Shown: one piece after another, positions 1 through 8,397 of the stretch | Position numbering within the stretch: position 1 is the stretch's first letter | How the letters are laid out: each line of letters opens with the position of its first letter | The notes under the pieces: model-generated | What the model was told of the DNA's origin: nothing | What the model saw: the letters and a program-made list of their open reading frames with translations, nothing else | The model's database searches: none | Made by a program: the position numbers and the translations under genes | Assembly (NCBI GenBank): GCA_963825625.1 | Contig: CAWGUF010000016.1 | Coordinates: 248,001 to 312,000 of the forward strand | Reading direction: 5' to 3' | Length of the DNA: 64,000 nt | Source: CAMDPA01 sp963825625 | Lineage (GTDB): Bacteria; Pseudomonadota; Alphaproteobacteria; Rhizobiales; Hyphomicrobiaceae

Positions 1-596
1 CCCTTCGGCTTGCCGGTCGTGCCGGAGGTGTAGCAGAGGAAGGCGGGGTCGTCGGAGGCGGTGTCGAGCGTCATTAGTGGCGCTTTGCGACTCCCCTCCG
101 TGGGTGTCGCAACGCGCGCGAGGTCTTCGAAACGCGGTTCGCCCGGTTGTCCGCCGCGCGCGACGATGAGGCCTTTGGGGAGGCGGGATTTCAGCTCGCG
201 GAGCGGGCCGGCCTGCTCGTCGAGCGCGATGGCCGCGACCGCATCGGAATGGCCGAGCACGTATTCCACATCGGCGACGCCGGCCGCCGTGTTCTGGGTG
301 ACGGCGACGGCGCCGATCTTGGCCAGGGCCAGGAACGCGATTACGAACTCGTAGCAATTCCAGGCGCGGATCAGCACCCGGTCACCACGTGCGATCCCCA
401 TGTCGATGAGGCTTGTTGCGAAGGCGGTGACGCGGGCGTCGAGCTGGGCATAGGTAAGGCTGCCCGGGTCACCGACCAAGGCGATCTTGCCGCCGTCGCC
501 GGCCGCGATGCGCTTGTCGAGGCATTCGGCCGCGATGTTGGCGCGTGGCGGTGCGGGCTGATAGCTGGCCCATTCGGCGATGCGTGGATCTGTCAT
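1..596 (-). CDS. AMP-dependent acyl-CoA ligase, N-terminal part (runs off left edge)
   Basis: Adenylate-forming enzyme that would activate a carboxylic acid to its CoA thioester. The ATG at 596 opens a frame of about 198 codons that is still open at base 1, so the C-terminal part is outside the window. The last residues seen are the ATP/AMP-binding P-loop signature CYTSGTTGKPKG, about 190 residues in, where it sits in the benzoate/acyl-CoA ligase branch of ANL enzymes. A crotonase gene lies just upstream on the same strand, which suggests a small acyl-CoA or aromatic-acid degradation cluster. The substrate cannot be deduced without the C-terminal half. Confidence 0.85.
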   Translation of the reverse strand, partial: MTDPRIAEWASYQPAPPRANIAAECLDKRIAAGDGGKIALVGDPGSLTYAQLDARVTAFATSLIDMGIARGDRVLIRAWNCYEFVIAFLALAKIGAVAVTQNTAAGVADVEYVLGHSDAVAAIALDEQAGPLRELKSRLPKGLIVARGGQPGEPRFEDLARVATPTEGSRKAPLMTLDTASDDPAFLCYTSGTTGKPK

Positions 597-699
597 CAGT
601 GTTCCCTGGAGTTGGCGGTGCGGGGCAGGTGGGGCAGCCGCATGCGTTTGGTTCGGCGTCGACAGAAAGTCTGTCGCCCGGTTCAGGGCGGCAGGATTT

Positions 700-1578
700 T
701 CAAGCCCCGTAGCCCGGCCCTTTGAATTCCGGCTTCCTTTTCTCGAGGAACGCACGGATGCCTTCCTGGCAGTCCTTGGTGCGGGTGATCTCCTGGATGG
801 CGGCGTATTCCTTGCCCCAGCCCTCATCGGAGCGGTTGGAATTCCAGTAGTATTTTACGAGTTCCTTGGCGTAGCGCACCGAAAGATAGGGGTTCGATGC
901 GACCTGGCCGGCGAACGCCATCGTCTCATCCATCAGCTTATCGTGCGGGAACACGCGGTCGACAAGGCCGATGCGCTCGGCTTCGGCCGCGTCGATGATC
1001 TTGCCGGTCAAGATCATCTCGATCGCCTTGCCGACACCGACGAATTTCGGCAGGTTGCGGGCGCCGCCGCTCTCAGGCAGGAAGCCGGCCGGCACCGCCA
1101 CCTCGCCGAGCTTGGCCTTATCAGAGGCGTAGCGCAGGTCGACCAGCGTGCATATCTCCAGCCCGATGCCGACGGCGGGGCCGTTAATGGCTGCAATGGT
1201 GATCGCCGGCAGGTCCTCCAGCTTCTTGAAGCAGCGCTGCAGCACCTGATGGCGAAGGTCGTTGAAGAAGTAGTGCGCCAGCTCCTTGTAGGGGCCGAAG
1301 TTGCCCATGTCGAAATCGGGCTCGCCGGCGCCGAGTGGTCCAGCCTCCGATTTCAAGTCGCCGCCGGCAGAGAAGCCACGGCCTTCGCCGGTCAGGATCA
1401 CCACCTTGATCTGGCTCTGATGCCGGATCTCATCGAGCAGGATGTCGAGCTCCACCCGCATGCGGACGTCGACTGCGTTGAGGAAGTCCGGCCGGTTCAG
1501 GGTGATGACGCCGATGGATTTTTCGTCCGGCCGCATTGGATTGGCGCGGACCTCCCACTTGATGGTCTCGTATTGCAT
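700..1578 (-). CDS. enoyl-CoA hydratase/isomerase (crotonase) family protein
   Basis: 292-residue crotonase-fold enzyme acting on an acyl-CoA. The first oxyanion-hole segment is FSAGGD (residues 69-74) and the second INGPAVGIG (131-139). Lined up by eye with rat enoyl-CoA hydratase, the first catalytic glutamate is kept (E141, in GIGLE) but the second, normally in the QPE motif, falls on A161 within GEVAVPAG. A simple hydratase role is therefore doubtful; isomerase, hydrolase or another crotonase reaction is possible. An AAGGAAA Shine-Dalgarno precedes the ATG at 1578. It sits 103 bp upstream of the CoA ligase on the same strand, so both may act in one acid-degradation route. Confidence 0.85.
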   Translation of the reverse strand: MQYETIKWEVRANPMRPDEKSIGVITLNRPDFLNAVDVRMRVELDILLDEIRHQSQIKVVILTGEGRGFSAGGDLKSEAGPLGAGEPDFDMGNFGPYKELAHYFFNDLRHQVLQRCFKKLEDLPAITIAAINGPAVGIGLEICTLVDLRYASDKAKLGEVAVPAGFLPESGGARNLPKFVGVGKAIEMILTGKIIDAAEAERIGLVDRVFPHDKLMDETMAFAGQVASNPYLSVRYAKELVKYYWNSNRSDEGWGKEYAAIQEITRTKDCQEGIRAFLEKRKPEFKGPGYGA

Positions 1579-1782
1579 CGGGTTTCCTTGTCTCTGCGGT
1601 TGCTGGGGGAAGGCGTCCGAGGGCTGGATGCAGCACCGGGAGCCTCAGGACGGCATTTTGTTTCCCCTACTGTAACGTTGGGCGGCCGGCAACCTTTGGC
1701 GGGTCGTTCGGTCTGCCGCGATGTTGCCGTGGTCGCTGCGTACGCTTACGCTGTTTTACTTTGACCCGGAGGCGTGGTTGCC

Positions 1783-2553
1783 ATGCGACTGCGTGCGTTG
1801 GCTTCGTTGGTTTTCTTGATGCTGTTGGCTGCTGCGGCATGGCCGGGCGGGGCGGTGCGTGCTGCTGAAAAAGTCGATCTCCTGCTGGTGCTGGCGGCGG
1901 ACGTATCGCGCAGCATAAACGACCAGGAGTTCAAGCTGCAGCGGGAAGGCTATGCCGCGGCATTGACTTCCAAGCGGGTGGTGGATGCGATCACCTCCGG
2001 AGAGCACAGGCGTATTGCGGTGTGCCTGATGGAGTGGTCCGGGGCGCTCAATCAAAAAGTCGTGGTGGATTGGACGATCGTGGCCGGACAAGCGGATGCG
2101 GAGAAGCTGGCAGAGCGGATCAAATCGGCGCCGCGGCCGTTCAGAGACCGTACCGCGATCGGCAATGCGATCGAGTTCTCGATGCGGCTGTTCGACGAAG
2201 CACCCTATGAAGGCACGCGCCGTGTCATCGACGTCTCCGGCGACGGTACCAGCAACTCGGGCAGGAATGTCGTGGAGGCGCGCGGTGAGGCGCTGATGCG
2301 CGGGATCACGATCAATGGGCTTGTGATCCTGTCGGACGTGCCGCTGGCGACCAATCCCTATCACACGCATCCGCCGGGTGGTTTGGTCGCCTATTACGAG
2401 AACAATGTCGTGGGCGGTCCTGGCGCGTTCACCCTGGCGGCGGAGAGTTTCGCCACATTCGGGGCATCGCTGACGAGCAAGCTGATCAAGGAAGTCTCAG
2501 GGATAGGCGGGCCGGAGTATGGCTTGCGCCGGCTGACTGTGGTGTGGGACTGA
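1783..2553 (+). CDS. DUF1194 / von Willebrand factor A-like secreted protein
   Basis: Secreted protein of 256 residues with an N-terminal signal peptide that ends near the AVRAAE site. After it comes a VWA-like fold whose metal-binding DxSxS motif is intact (DVSRS, about residues 40-44), with further conserved segments around DVSGDGTSNSG in the middle. This pattern matches the DUF1194 family of alphaproteobacteria, whose function is unknown. A GGAGG at 1768-1772 lies 10 bases before the ATG at 1783, so I prefer this start to the GTG at 1774, which is too close to the ribosome site. It stands alone, divergent from the crotonase gene. Confidence 0.8.
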   Translation: MRLRALASLVFLMLLAAAAWPGGAVRAAEKVDLLLVLAADVSRSINDQEFKLQREGYAAALTSKRVVDAITSGEHRRIAVCLMEWSGALNQKVVVDWTIVAGQADAEKLAERIKSAPRPFRDRTAIGNAIEFSMRLFDEAPYEGTRRVIDVSGDGTSNSGRNVVEARGEALMRGITINGLVILSDVPLATNPYHTHPPGGLVAYYENNVVGGPGAFTLAAESFATFGASLTSKLIKEVSGIGGPEYGLRRLTVVWD

Positions 2554-2753
2554 GGCCGCGCTGGGCGGGCACGGGCGCCGGTTTTGTATCTGCCATCCCG
2601 TGAGGTCTGTAGTCGGCCCAGTGGTTGCGGGATGTGTTCAGGTCAGGTTCAGTCGGCGTCCGCCATATTGCCCAAGTTGTGCTTCTTCATGAATGCGCGC
2701 CTGGCGTGGCGCGCAAACTGATTTCATGGGTCCGATCCATGCTCGCGGGGCAA

Positions 2754-3938
2754 ATGATGACGAGATCAAGGGGGAGGTCGGTGTGCGGCGGCAGCGGGTA
2801 CGGGCCGCGACTGTCGCAGAGTGTTGCGCTGGGAGGCTTGCTCTGCCTCGGCGCGGCTTTGATGCTGTGCGACCCTGTTGCTGCCCAACCGAGCGCCGGT
2901 GAGGAGATTGCGGACCGCTTTGCGCGAGATTCGGAACGGGCAGCGCAGAGACGCCAGCGCGAGGAAGCCGAGATGCTTTCCCGTGCCAGCCGAGAGAAGC
3001 GGTCTGTGTCGGAACCAGCGCCACGCAGGATGCAAACGCCGGTGACCGGCAAGTCGGGTGATGCAACCGGCGATGCAACTGGGGAGGCTGCGGTCGCAAT
3101 CCCTCCGAATGCCGATCAAGACGGAAGCGAGACGGACCGCGCCGCAACCGAGCGAACGCGTGAAGAGGCTGTGCGCGCAGAGATCGCACGTCGTATTGCG
3201 GAGGCTGAGCGCAAGGCGGAGCTCGACGAGGTATCGGATCTCATCAAGCGTGCGCGGGAAGCGAAGCAAAACGAGCCAGAGATACCGGCAAAGCCGCAGA
3301 ATTCCGACACGTCGGCGCAAGCCGGAAGCGAGCTGCAACCGTATCAGGGCGTTCGCGACCGCAGTCTGCAGCGGCTGCAGGGGGATCGGGATGCGGCTGC
3401 AGCGGAGGCACCGGCCGCGCCGGTCATTTCACGCGTGGAAGATGATACGCGGGCAACGATCTTGCTCGTAATGCAGCCCGGGCAGCGCGGCATCCGGCGC
3501 ATCAACAAACTGGCCGACCCGGTCATCTGCATCGGCTCGCAGTGTTACGTCAGCGGTGGTGCGGACCGTGATGCGAAGTCGATGTCGCGGGCGCGGGTAT
3601 TCGGGACAGTGAACACACTTGGGGCGCGTGCGGGAGCGTGCAGGCACAAGCTCGGCTGTGTGTTCCGGAATGTCGAGATTGGTCGGGACGGTGCGTGGCT
3701 GCAGCCGGTCGATCTGCGTCTTGTTCGCCATGACAGGCGGCAGGCCAGCCGGGTGTGGATCGACCCGACGTGTGCGGTGCGCAGGGGCGACATTCTGTGT
3801 CGCAGACCGGTGAGCGGCCCGACATATCAGCTATGGGTCGTGCCGGAGCGGGTGGCGCGGCAAGCCGGGCAGCAAGCGCTGCTGGGTGCGATCGAGCGAG
3901 GCTTACCGGATCGGGCGGAGCGGTCTGCCCGGCGATGA
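2754..3938 (+). CDS. hypothetical periplasmic protein, charged coiled-coil plus cysteine-rich domain
   Basis: I do not recognise this family. From the ATG at 2754 the product is 394 residues: a signal peptide with a long hydrophobic stretch ending near PVAAQ, then about 140 residues rich in Glu, Arg and Ala that look like a charged helix or coiled coil (e.g. EEAVRAEIARRIAEAERKAE), and a C-terminal domain with six cysteines in pairs (VICIGSQC, AGACRHKLGC, DPTCAVRRGDILC), likely disulphides. The frame is open upstream to 2625, but the signal peptide supports a start near 2754. It looks like an envelope protein with a small disulphide-stabilised C-terminal domain. Confidence 0.6.
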   Translation: MMTRSRGRSVCGGSGYGPRLSQSVALGGLLCLGAALMLCDPVAAQPSAGEEIADRFARDSERAAQRRQREEAEMLSRASREKRSVSEPAPRRMQTPVTGKSGDATGDATGEAAVAIPPNADQDGSETDRAATERTREEAVRAEIARRIAEAERKAELDEVSDLIKRAREAKQNEPEIPAKPQNSDTSAQAGSELQPYQGVRDRSLQRLQGDRDAAAAEAPAAPVISRVEDDTRATILLVMQPGQRGIRRINKLADPVICIGSQCYVSGGADRDAKSMSRARVFGTVNTLGARAGACRHKLGCVFRNVEIGRDGAWLQPVDLRLVRHDRRQASRVWIDPTCAVRRGDILCRRPVSGPTYQLWVVPERVARQAGQQALLGAIERGLPDRAERSARR

Positions 3939-3974
3939 ACTTACCAGTTTCATGTCCAAGTGCGCGGGGTCGTC

Positions 3975-5381
3975 TCAGGTTTCCGGGTTCCAGGTGCGGC
4001 CGCGCCAAAGCGCGTAGGCCAGCAGGCCGCCGAATGTGACGAAGCCGGCCGATACGCATACGAACAACCAGGCCAGCGGCAGGCCGGCCCAGATGGTCAC
4101 GACTGATCCGATGCCTGCGGCAACCAGCAATCGAAATGTACCTGCGGTGAAGGGGGCCGCCATGTTGCCGGTTCCCTGTGTCGCGAAGTAGAGCGACTGG
4201 CCGAGACCGAAGAACGCAAAGAACGGTCCAACGATCCAGAAGAAGAGCCTGGCCGTTTCGGTGGCCTCAGGGCTCGTGGTGAATAATGAAATCCATAGGT
4301 CCGGGAAGAGTGCGACTGCCATTCCAATCAGACCGGACATGGCGAATACGGTCAGTCCGCCGGTCCAGGCGATCTGGCGGGCGCGTTTGAAGCCCCGTGC
4401 TCCCCGGTTGACGCCGACCATGGCGGTCATCGCGCCGCCGAAGCCGAAGGCGATGGGGATCAGCAGAAGCTCGAGGCGGCTGCCGAGACCGTAGCCGGCG
4501 AGCGCCGCGGTGCCATAGCGGGCGACGAGTGCGGTCACGATGACGATGGTAGCGATGGTCAGCAAGGCGTTGCCGCAGGCAACAAGGCCGACCTTCATGA
4601 TATCCATGAATACGGCGGGGCGCAGTTTGATGCCAGTAAGCCGCAGCTTGACTCCGGTGCGTCCGGAGGCGAGATAACCGGCGAGCACGGCGGCGGCGCC
4701 GAGGAACGATATGATCATGGCCACTGCGGGCCCGGATACGCCGAGCCGCGGAGCGCCCCACCAGCCCAGTGTCAATGCGCCGGACAGGATGACATTGACG
4801 ACGGCGGCGATTGTAAAGACTGCTCCGGGTACTGCCATGTTGCCGGTTCCCCGCACCAGCGAGGCGGTGGTGTTGGCAAGCCAGATCACGATCGAGCAGC
4901 CGAACAGCACATGGGCATAGCTCACTGCTGCATCGAGGGCAGCGCCGGTGCCGCCAAGAAGCGAGAAAAGCGGGCGTGCGAGGACGCCGAACAGGATGGT
5001 GAAGATCGCTGCCATGCCTGCTGCAATGACAAAGGCGTGCATCGCCACGCTTTCCGCGCGCTCGTAATTGCCGGCGCCGAGGGCGCGGGCGACGGCGGAG
5101 GAGATGCCGCCCCCCATGGCGCCTGCGGACATCATGGTCATCAGTGACTGGACCGGAAAAACGAGAGCCAGCGCGGCAAGCGGGGCAACGCCGAGCTGGC
5201 CGACGTACCAGGCGTCCATGATCGCCACGGCCATCTGCGCAAAGGCTACGAGCATGTTGGGCAGGGCGAGGCGCGTAAGGGTGGGAGCGATCGGCGCCTC
5301 GAGCAGAAGGCGTGTTCGCGGCGATGTTGCGGCCGGGGCCGCCGTGGCGTTGCCGGTGCTGTCAGGGGCGGCTGGCATCAT
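3975..5381 (-). CDS. MATE family efflux transporter
   Basis: Multidrug and toxin extrusion type integral membrane protein, 468 residues, with about twelve hydrophobic segments arranged as two halves; both halves carry the repeated GTGNMA(V/A)P segment typical of the family. It would export a small molecule in exchange for Na+ or H+. The start at 5381 is chosen because the ATG overlaps the TGA of the upstream gene (ATGA at 5381-5378) and has a GGAG four bases before it; an in-frame ATG at 5393 is less well placed. Translation is probably coupled to that upstream membrane protein. The substrate is unknown. Confidence 0.88.
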   Translation of the reverse strand: MMPAAPDSTGNATAAPAATSPRTRLLLEAPIAPTLTRLALPNMLVAFAQMAVAIMDAWYVGQLGVAPLAALALVFPVQSLMTMMSAGAMGGGISSAVARALGAGNYERAESVAMHAFVIAAGMAAIFTILFGVLARPLFSLLGGTGAALDAAVSYAHVLFGCSIVIWLANTTASLVRGTGNMAVPGAVFTIAAVVNVILSGALTLGWWGAPRLGVSGPAVAMIISFLGAAAVLAGYLASGRTGVKLRLTGIKLRPAVFMDIMKVGLVACGNALLTIATIVIVTALVARYGTAALAGYGLGSRLELLLIPIAFGFGGAMTAMVGVNRGARGFKRARQIAWTGGLTVFAMSGLIGMAVALFPDLWISLFTTSPEATETARLFFWIVGPFFAFFGLGQSLYFATQGTGNMAAPFTAGTFRLLVAAGIGSVVTIWAGLPLAWLFVCVSAGFVTFGGLLAYALWRGRTWNPET

Positions 5382-5881
5382 CTTGCTCCGCATGAGGATT
5401 GAACAGGCTTGCGTGCAAGCGACTGAAGCCCGAATCCATAGGGGCGCGGCAGACCGAAGCCTTCCTCGCCGCGGCGTACGGCGTCAATGAAAGATTTCAT
5501 CCGCGGCCAGTGCCAGTTTGCGTAGGCGCCGAAGGCGGTGTAGGCGATGTCTTCGTCGCAAAGCCGGGCTTCCAGGCACAGCCCGACCGTGTCGAAGAAT
5601 TCCACGAAGCTGAAGACCTCGTTGTCATCGAGGTTCGCGGCTCTTCTCTGTGAAGCGAGACAGAAAGTGTCGCTGCGGACCAATGGCAGGATTTTGGTGC
5701 GTATGCGCAGCATGTCGTCGGTGTTGTACATTTGCGCCAAGCGGAACGTCTGCAACTTGCGCTCGTCAACACGCTTGGCGTTCTGCTCGAGGTAGCCGTT
5801 GATGGTGGCATAGCCGCCGGCGATGGCAGCGACGAGCCCGACCCAGGTGGCCAGAATGCTCGACATGTCCCGGATGCTCAT
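5378..5881 (-). CDS. hypothetical single-pass membrane protein
   Basis: Unrecognised 167-residue protein. One hydrophobic segment near the N terminus (about residues 9-26, around ATWVGLVAAIAGGYATI) is followed by a soluble, mostly helical cytosolic part that includes FVEFFDTVGLC and NWHWPRMKSF. The start at 5881 is preceded by a G-rich Shine-Dalgarno (GGGGGG); the longer frame to 5917 lacks one. Its stop codon overlaps the start of the MATE exporter, so the two are an operon and possibly partners. Single-pass proteins of this general shape occur widely with no assigned function. Confidence 0.65.
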   Translation of the reverse strand: MSIRDMSSILATWVGLVAAIAGGYATINGYLEQNAKRVDERKLQTFRLAQMYNTDDMLRIRTKILPLVRSDTFCLASQRRAANLDDNEVFSFVEFFDTVGLCLEARLCDEDIAYTAFGAYANWHWPRMKSFIDAVRRGEEGFGLPRPYGFGLQSLARKPVQSSCGAR

Positions 5882-5956
5882 GGCCCCCCTATCTACGGTC
5901 TGTGCGGCATTCCACATTCGAGGCCGCCGCTGCGGATCTTGCGCTGGCGGTTGTCG

Positions 5957-7204
5957 TTAGTCCTCCCTGCCGGCGTATTTGCCCGCCGTATCGGGGAACA
6001 GCGATTTCACGATCTTGAACTTCGAGATGTCGCAGGTGGCATCCATATGCAGGAAGATGGCGGCGTCCCGGAACAACTTCTCGACGCCGAAGTCCAGCAT
6101 CATGCCGTTGCCGCCGTGCAATTCGACGCAGTGTTGGGCGACCTTCATGATTTCCTCTGAGGCGTACACCTTCGCCATGTTGCACAGAACGTCGGCATCG
6201 GGACCACTGTCGTCCACCGCCTGACTGGCGCGCTCCACGAGTGCGCGGACGGCTTCAATGCGCGTTGCCATGTCGGCGATGCGCAACGCGACAGCCTGAT
6301 GCTTGATGAGGATGCGGCCGCCCTGGACATAGTTCTGGACATAGTCGGACGCGGCCTCGAGGCAGCGTACGCCGACGCCCAGGTTCTTGGCGGCCTGGAT
6401 GATCTTGCCGGGCCGGAAATAGACGCCGGCCTTTGCCAGAGCCGTGCCCTCCACCAGCAACTGGTCATCGGGGACAAACATGTCCTCGAAGACGAGTTCG
6501 CCGTTGTTCATGTAGCGGCAGCCCAGGGTCTCATTGCATCGCGCAATCGTCAGACCGCTGGTCTCGCGCGGGACCAGAAAGCTGGAGGTGCCGTTGGTCA
6601 TGCCGGCGCCAGGCTGGGAGTTGGCGTAGACCACGTACAGGCCTGCATCATAGCCGTTGGAGATGAACTGCTTGCGCCCGTTTATGATCCAGCCGCCCTT
6701 GGTGCGCACGGCCTTGGTGCGCATTGCGGCCTCTGGCACGTCATATGGCAGCCAGCGGTCGGAGGCGCCTGAGGGCTCGGTCAGGCAGTGGGCGAGCAGG
6801 AACTGGGGGTCCTCGACGAGGCGGCCGAACCAGGTCTTCTGATGGTGGGCCGGTGCGAGGTTGCGCAGTAGCACTGAGACCTTCCAGTTCTGCACAAGCT
6901 TGTCGGCAAGACCTGAATCGCCGCGTGCGATCTCTTCGGAGATGAGCGCGAAAGTTGCGACTTCGCTGCCCTTTTCCAGCTCGACGCCGCCGTATTGCTC
7001 GGGGACTCCGAGGGTGCGGATGCCGATGCTCTCGGCGCCTTCGAGGATGTTTGGGGGCAGGCGGCCTTCCGGCGACATCGACCATTCGCGTTGCCAGTTG
7101 TCGCGGACGAACGGCAAGACGACGTCGTCAACGAATTGATGGCAGCTTTCGCGCATCAGGCGCTGCTCTTCGGACAAACCGCGCCGAACGATGGGTGATT
7201 GCAT
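5957..7204 (-). CDS. acyl-CoA dehydrogenase
   Basis: FAD-dependent acyl-CoA dehydrogenase of 415 residues, full length for the family, oxidising an acyl-CoA to the 2,3-enoyl-CoA and passing electrons to ETF. The N-terminal helical domain, a central beta domain with the FAD/substrate segment around GRKQFISNG and a C-terminal helical domain with the family signature LHGGNGMM...RDAAIF are all present. I chose the ATG at 7204 because the protein then begins at the usual distance from the first conserved helix; the frame stays open to 7252. Together with the crotonase and CoA ligase near the left edge it suggests fatty- or aromatic-acid breakdown, but it is not in the same operon. Confidence 0.88.
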   Translation of the reverse strand: MQSPIVRRGLSEEQRLMRESCHQFVDDVVLPFVRDNWQREWSMSPEGRLPPNILEGAESIGIRTLGVPEQYGGVELEKGSEVATFALISEEIARGDSGLADKLVQNWKVSVLLRNLAPAHHQKTWFGRLVEDPQFLLAHCLTEPSGASDRWLPYDVPEAAMRTKAVRTKGGWIINGRKQFISNGYDAGLYVVYANSQPGAGMTNGTSSFLVPRETSGLTIARCNETLGCRYMNNGELVFEDMFVPDDQLLVEGTALAKAGVYFRPGKIIQAAKNLGVGVRCLEAASDYVQNYVQGGRILIKHQAVALRIADMATRIEAVRALVERASQAVDDSGPDADVLCNMAKVYASEEIMKVAQHCVELHGGNGMMLDFGVEKLFRDAAIFLHMDATCDISKFKIVKSLFPDTAGKYAGRED

Positions 7205-7551
7205 GGGCGATCTCGCAACCTTGCTGCAATGAGTGCGCGTCGTGTCGCGCACCGACCGGACGCGATTTGAGCACGGCCTTCGATGGGCGGCAATGAAGAT
7301 AGCGGACGATCTGGGGGGATGCCGGTTGAGGCTTGCTGGCGGGGTCGGCTTTCGAGGTGTGCCGGGTGCGCTGTGTTGATTGCCGGTTGGGCTTCGCGCC
7401 GGGGCTGCGACAGGGCACAGGGTGGGGCGTGTTCCTGCGTGATGGTATTTGACGGCTGTATGGTGCTTGAAGCCGGTTTCGACGTCAAAAAAGTCGTGGG
7501 CTCATTATAAGAGAACCCACGACTGCAGCGGTCGATCGGTCGTCAAACGGT
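7205..7551. other. intergenic region between acyl-CoA dehydrogenase and H-NS gene
   Basis: No convincing coding region. It holds the terminator of the H-NS gene at its right end (7487-7524) and must contain the promoter of the acyl-CoA dehydrogenase, for which I see no clear consensus boxes. Confidence 0.5.
7487..7524 (-). terminator. rho-independent terminator of the H-NS family gene
   Basis: A perfect 9-base inverted repeat (AGTCGTGGG at 7492-7500 and CCCACGACT at 7516-7524) is followed, reading on the minus strand, by six T residues (7492-7487). It lies 28 bases after the H-NS stop codon. Confidence 0.85.
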
Positions 7552-7881
7552 TCAGAGTTTGAAGTCGGCGACTTTCGCTCCCGATTTGAGTTTTGCAGTA
7601 AGCCACTTCGGCATCCGCCCACGGCCCGACCATGTTTGAGAGGTGTCGTCCGGATTGGCATACTTCGCAGCGACCTTGGCCTTGCCGCGTCCCTTCGCGG
7701 CGCGGGGAATGCCGACAATGTCGCCGAGCGTGAGGCCAGCCTGCTCCGCCATCTGTTTGAAACGGTCGCGCAATTGGTTGCGCTGTTCATCTCCCTTCGT
7801 CTCGATCATCCGATCGACGCGCTGCTGGAGGTCGCTCAGTTGCTTGAGCGTCATCTTGTCAAGTTCGCTGTCCTTGATCAT
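7552..7881 (-). CDS. H-NS (HvrA-type) histone-like nucleoid protein
   Basis: Small DNA-binding protein of 109 residues. Residues 1-50 form the charged coiled-coil oligomerisation part (LKQLSDLQQRVDRMIE), followed by a linker and the C-terminal H-NS DNA-binding core YANPDDTSQTWSGRGRMPKW (about 74-93), the hallmark of the alphaproteobacterial HvrA/H-NS group that binds AT-rich DNA and silences or tunes promoters. An AGAAG lies just before the ATG. It is monocistronic: a strong terminator follows and more than 500 bases of gene-free, rather AT-rich DNA precede it, which may carry its own (possibly autoregulated) promoter. Confidence 0.92.
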   Translation of the reverse strand: MIKDSELDKMTLKQLSDLQQRVDRMIETKGDEQRNQLRDRFKQMAEQAGLTLGDIVGIPRAAKGRGKAKVAAKYANPDDTSQTWSGRGRMPKWLTAKLKSGAKVADFKL

Positions 7882-8397
7882 TCTTCTGTCTCCGTCGTTG
7901 CGGGTGATGCGCGCACATATGGCGTCGATAGTTAAGCGTCGATAGTCGCTGAGTTGGTTAGCCGGTTTTTGAGATGAAAAGCTTTAGCTCTCTATTTCGA
8001 CGTGAAAAGCCGAGTGAGAGCCCGGGGGCTTCGGCGCATATGTCTAGTGGCCACGCAGGTGACAGGCAAGAGGGATTTTTATCCGCCGATAATCTGGCTG
8101 GTTTCTCCTTTCCATTTTCGTGACCCCTGTTGTGGTGCGCCATCGGCTCGCAGAGTTGGCTGGTGGGTGTTCAAGTCGGTGGTCGATGTGCGGGTGGCGG
8201 AAACAGTTTGGTTTACGCAAAAAAAATCAGGGTTGGTGCTGAAGAGTTGCGTCAATTTCAACATGCACGGTTCACAGCGCGAGGCGATGGAGTTGATAGC
8301 TGTTTACACGCCTCAATGGTGCGTATGATTGTTCAACGGCGAACAGATGTGGCTTGTATGCCGGTCGGCGTGGCTGGGGGGCTTCAAAGCCGCTGAC
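7882..8397. other. gene-free region between hrpB and the H-NS gene
   Basis: About 516 bases without a credible gene, noticeably more AT-rich than the flanks. It contains a short direct repeat (GCGTCGATAGT, twice near 7922-7947) close upstream of the H-NS gene and an A8 tract near 8219-8226. It is convergent with hrpB and is the likely site of the H-NS promoter. Short frames here lack recognisable content. Confidence 0.5.
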
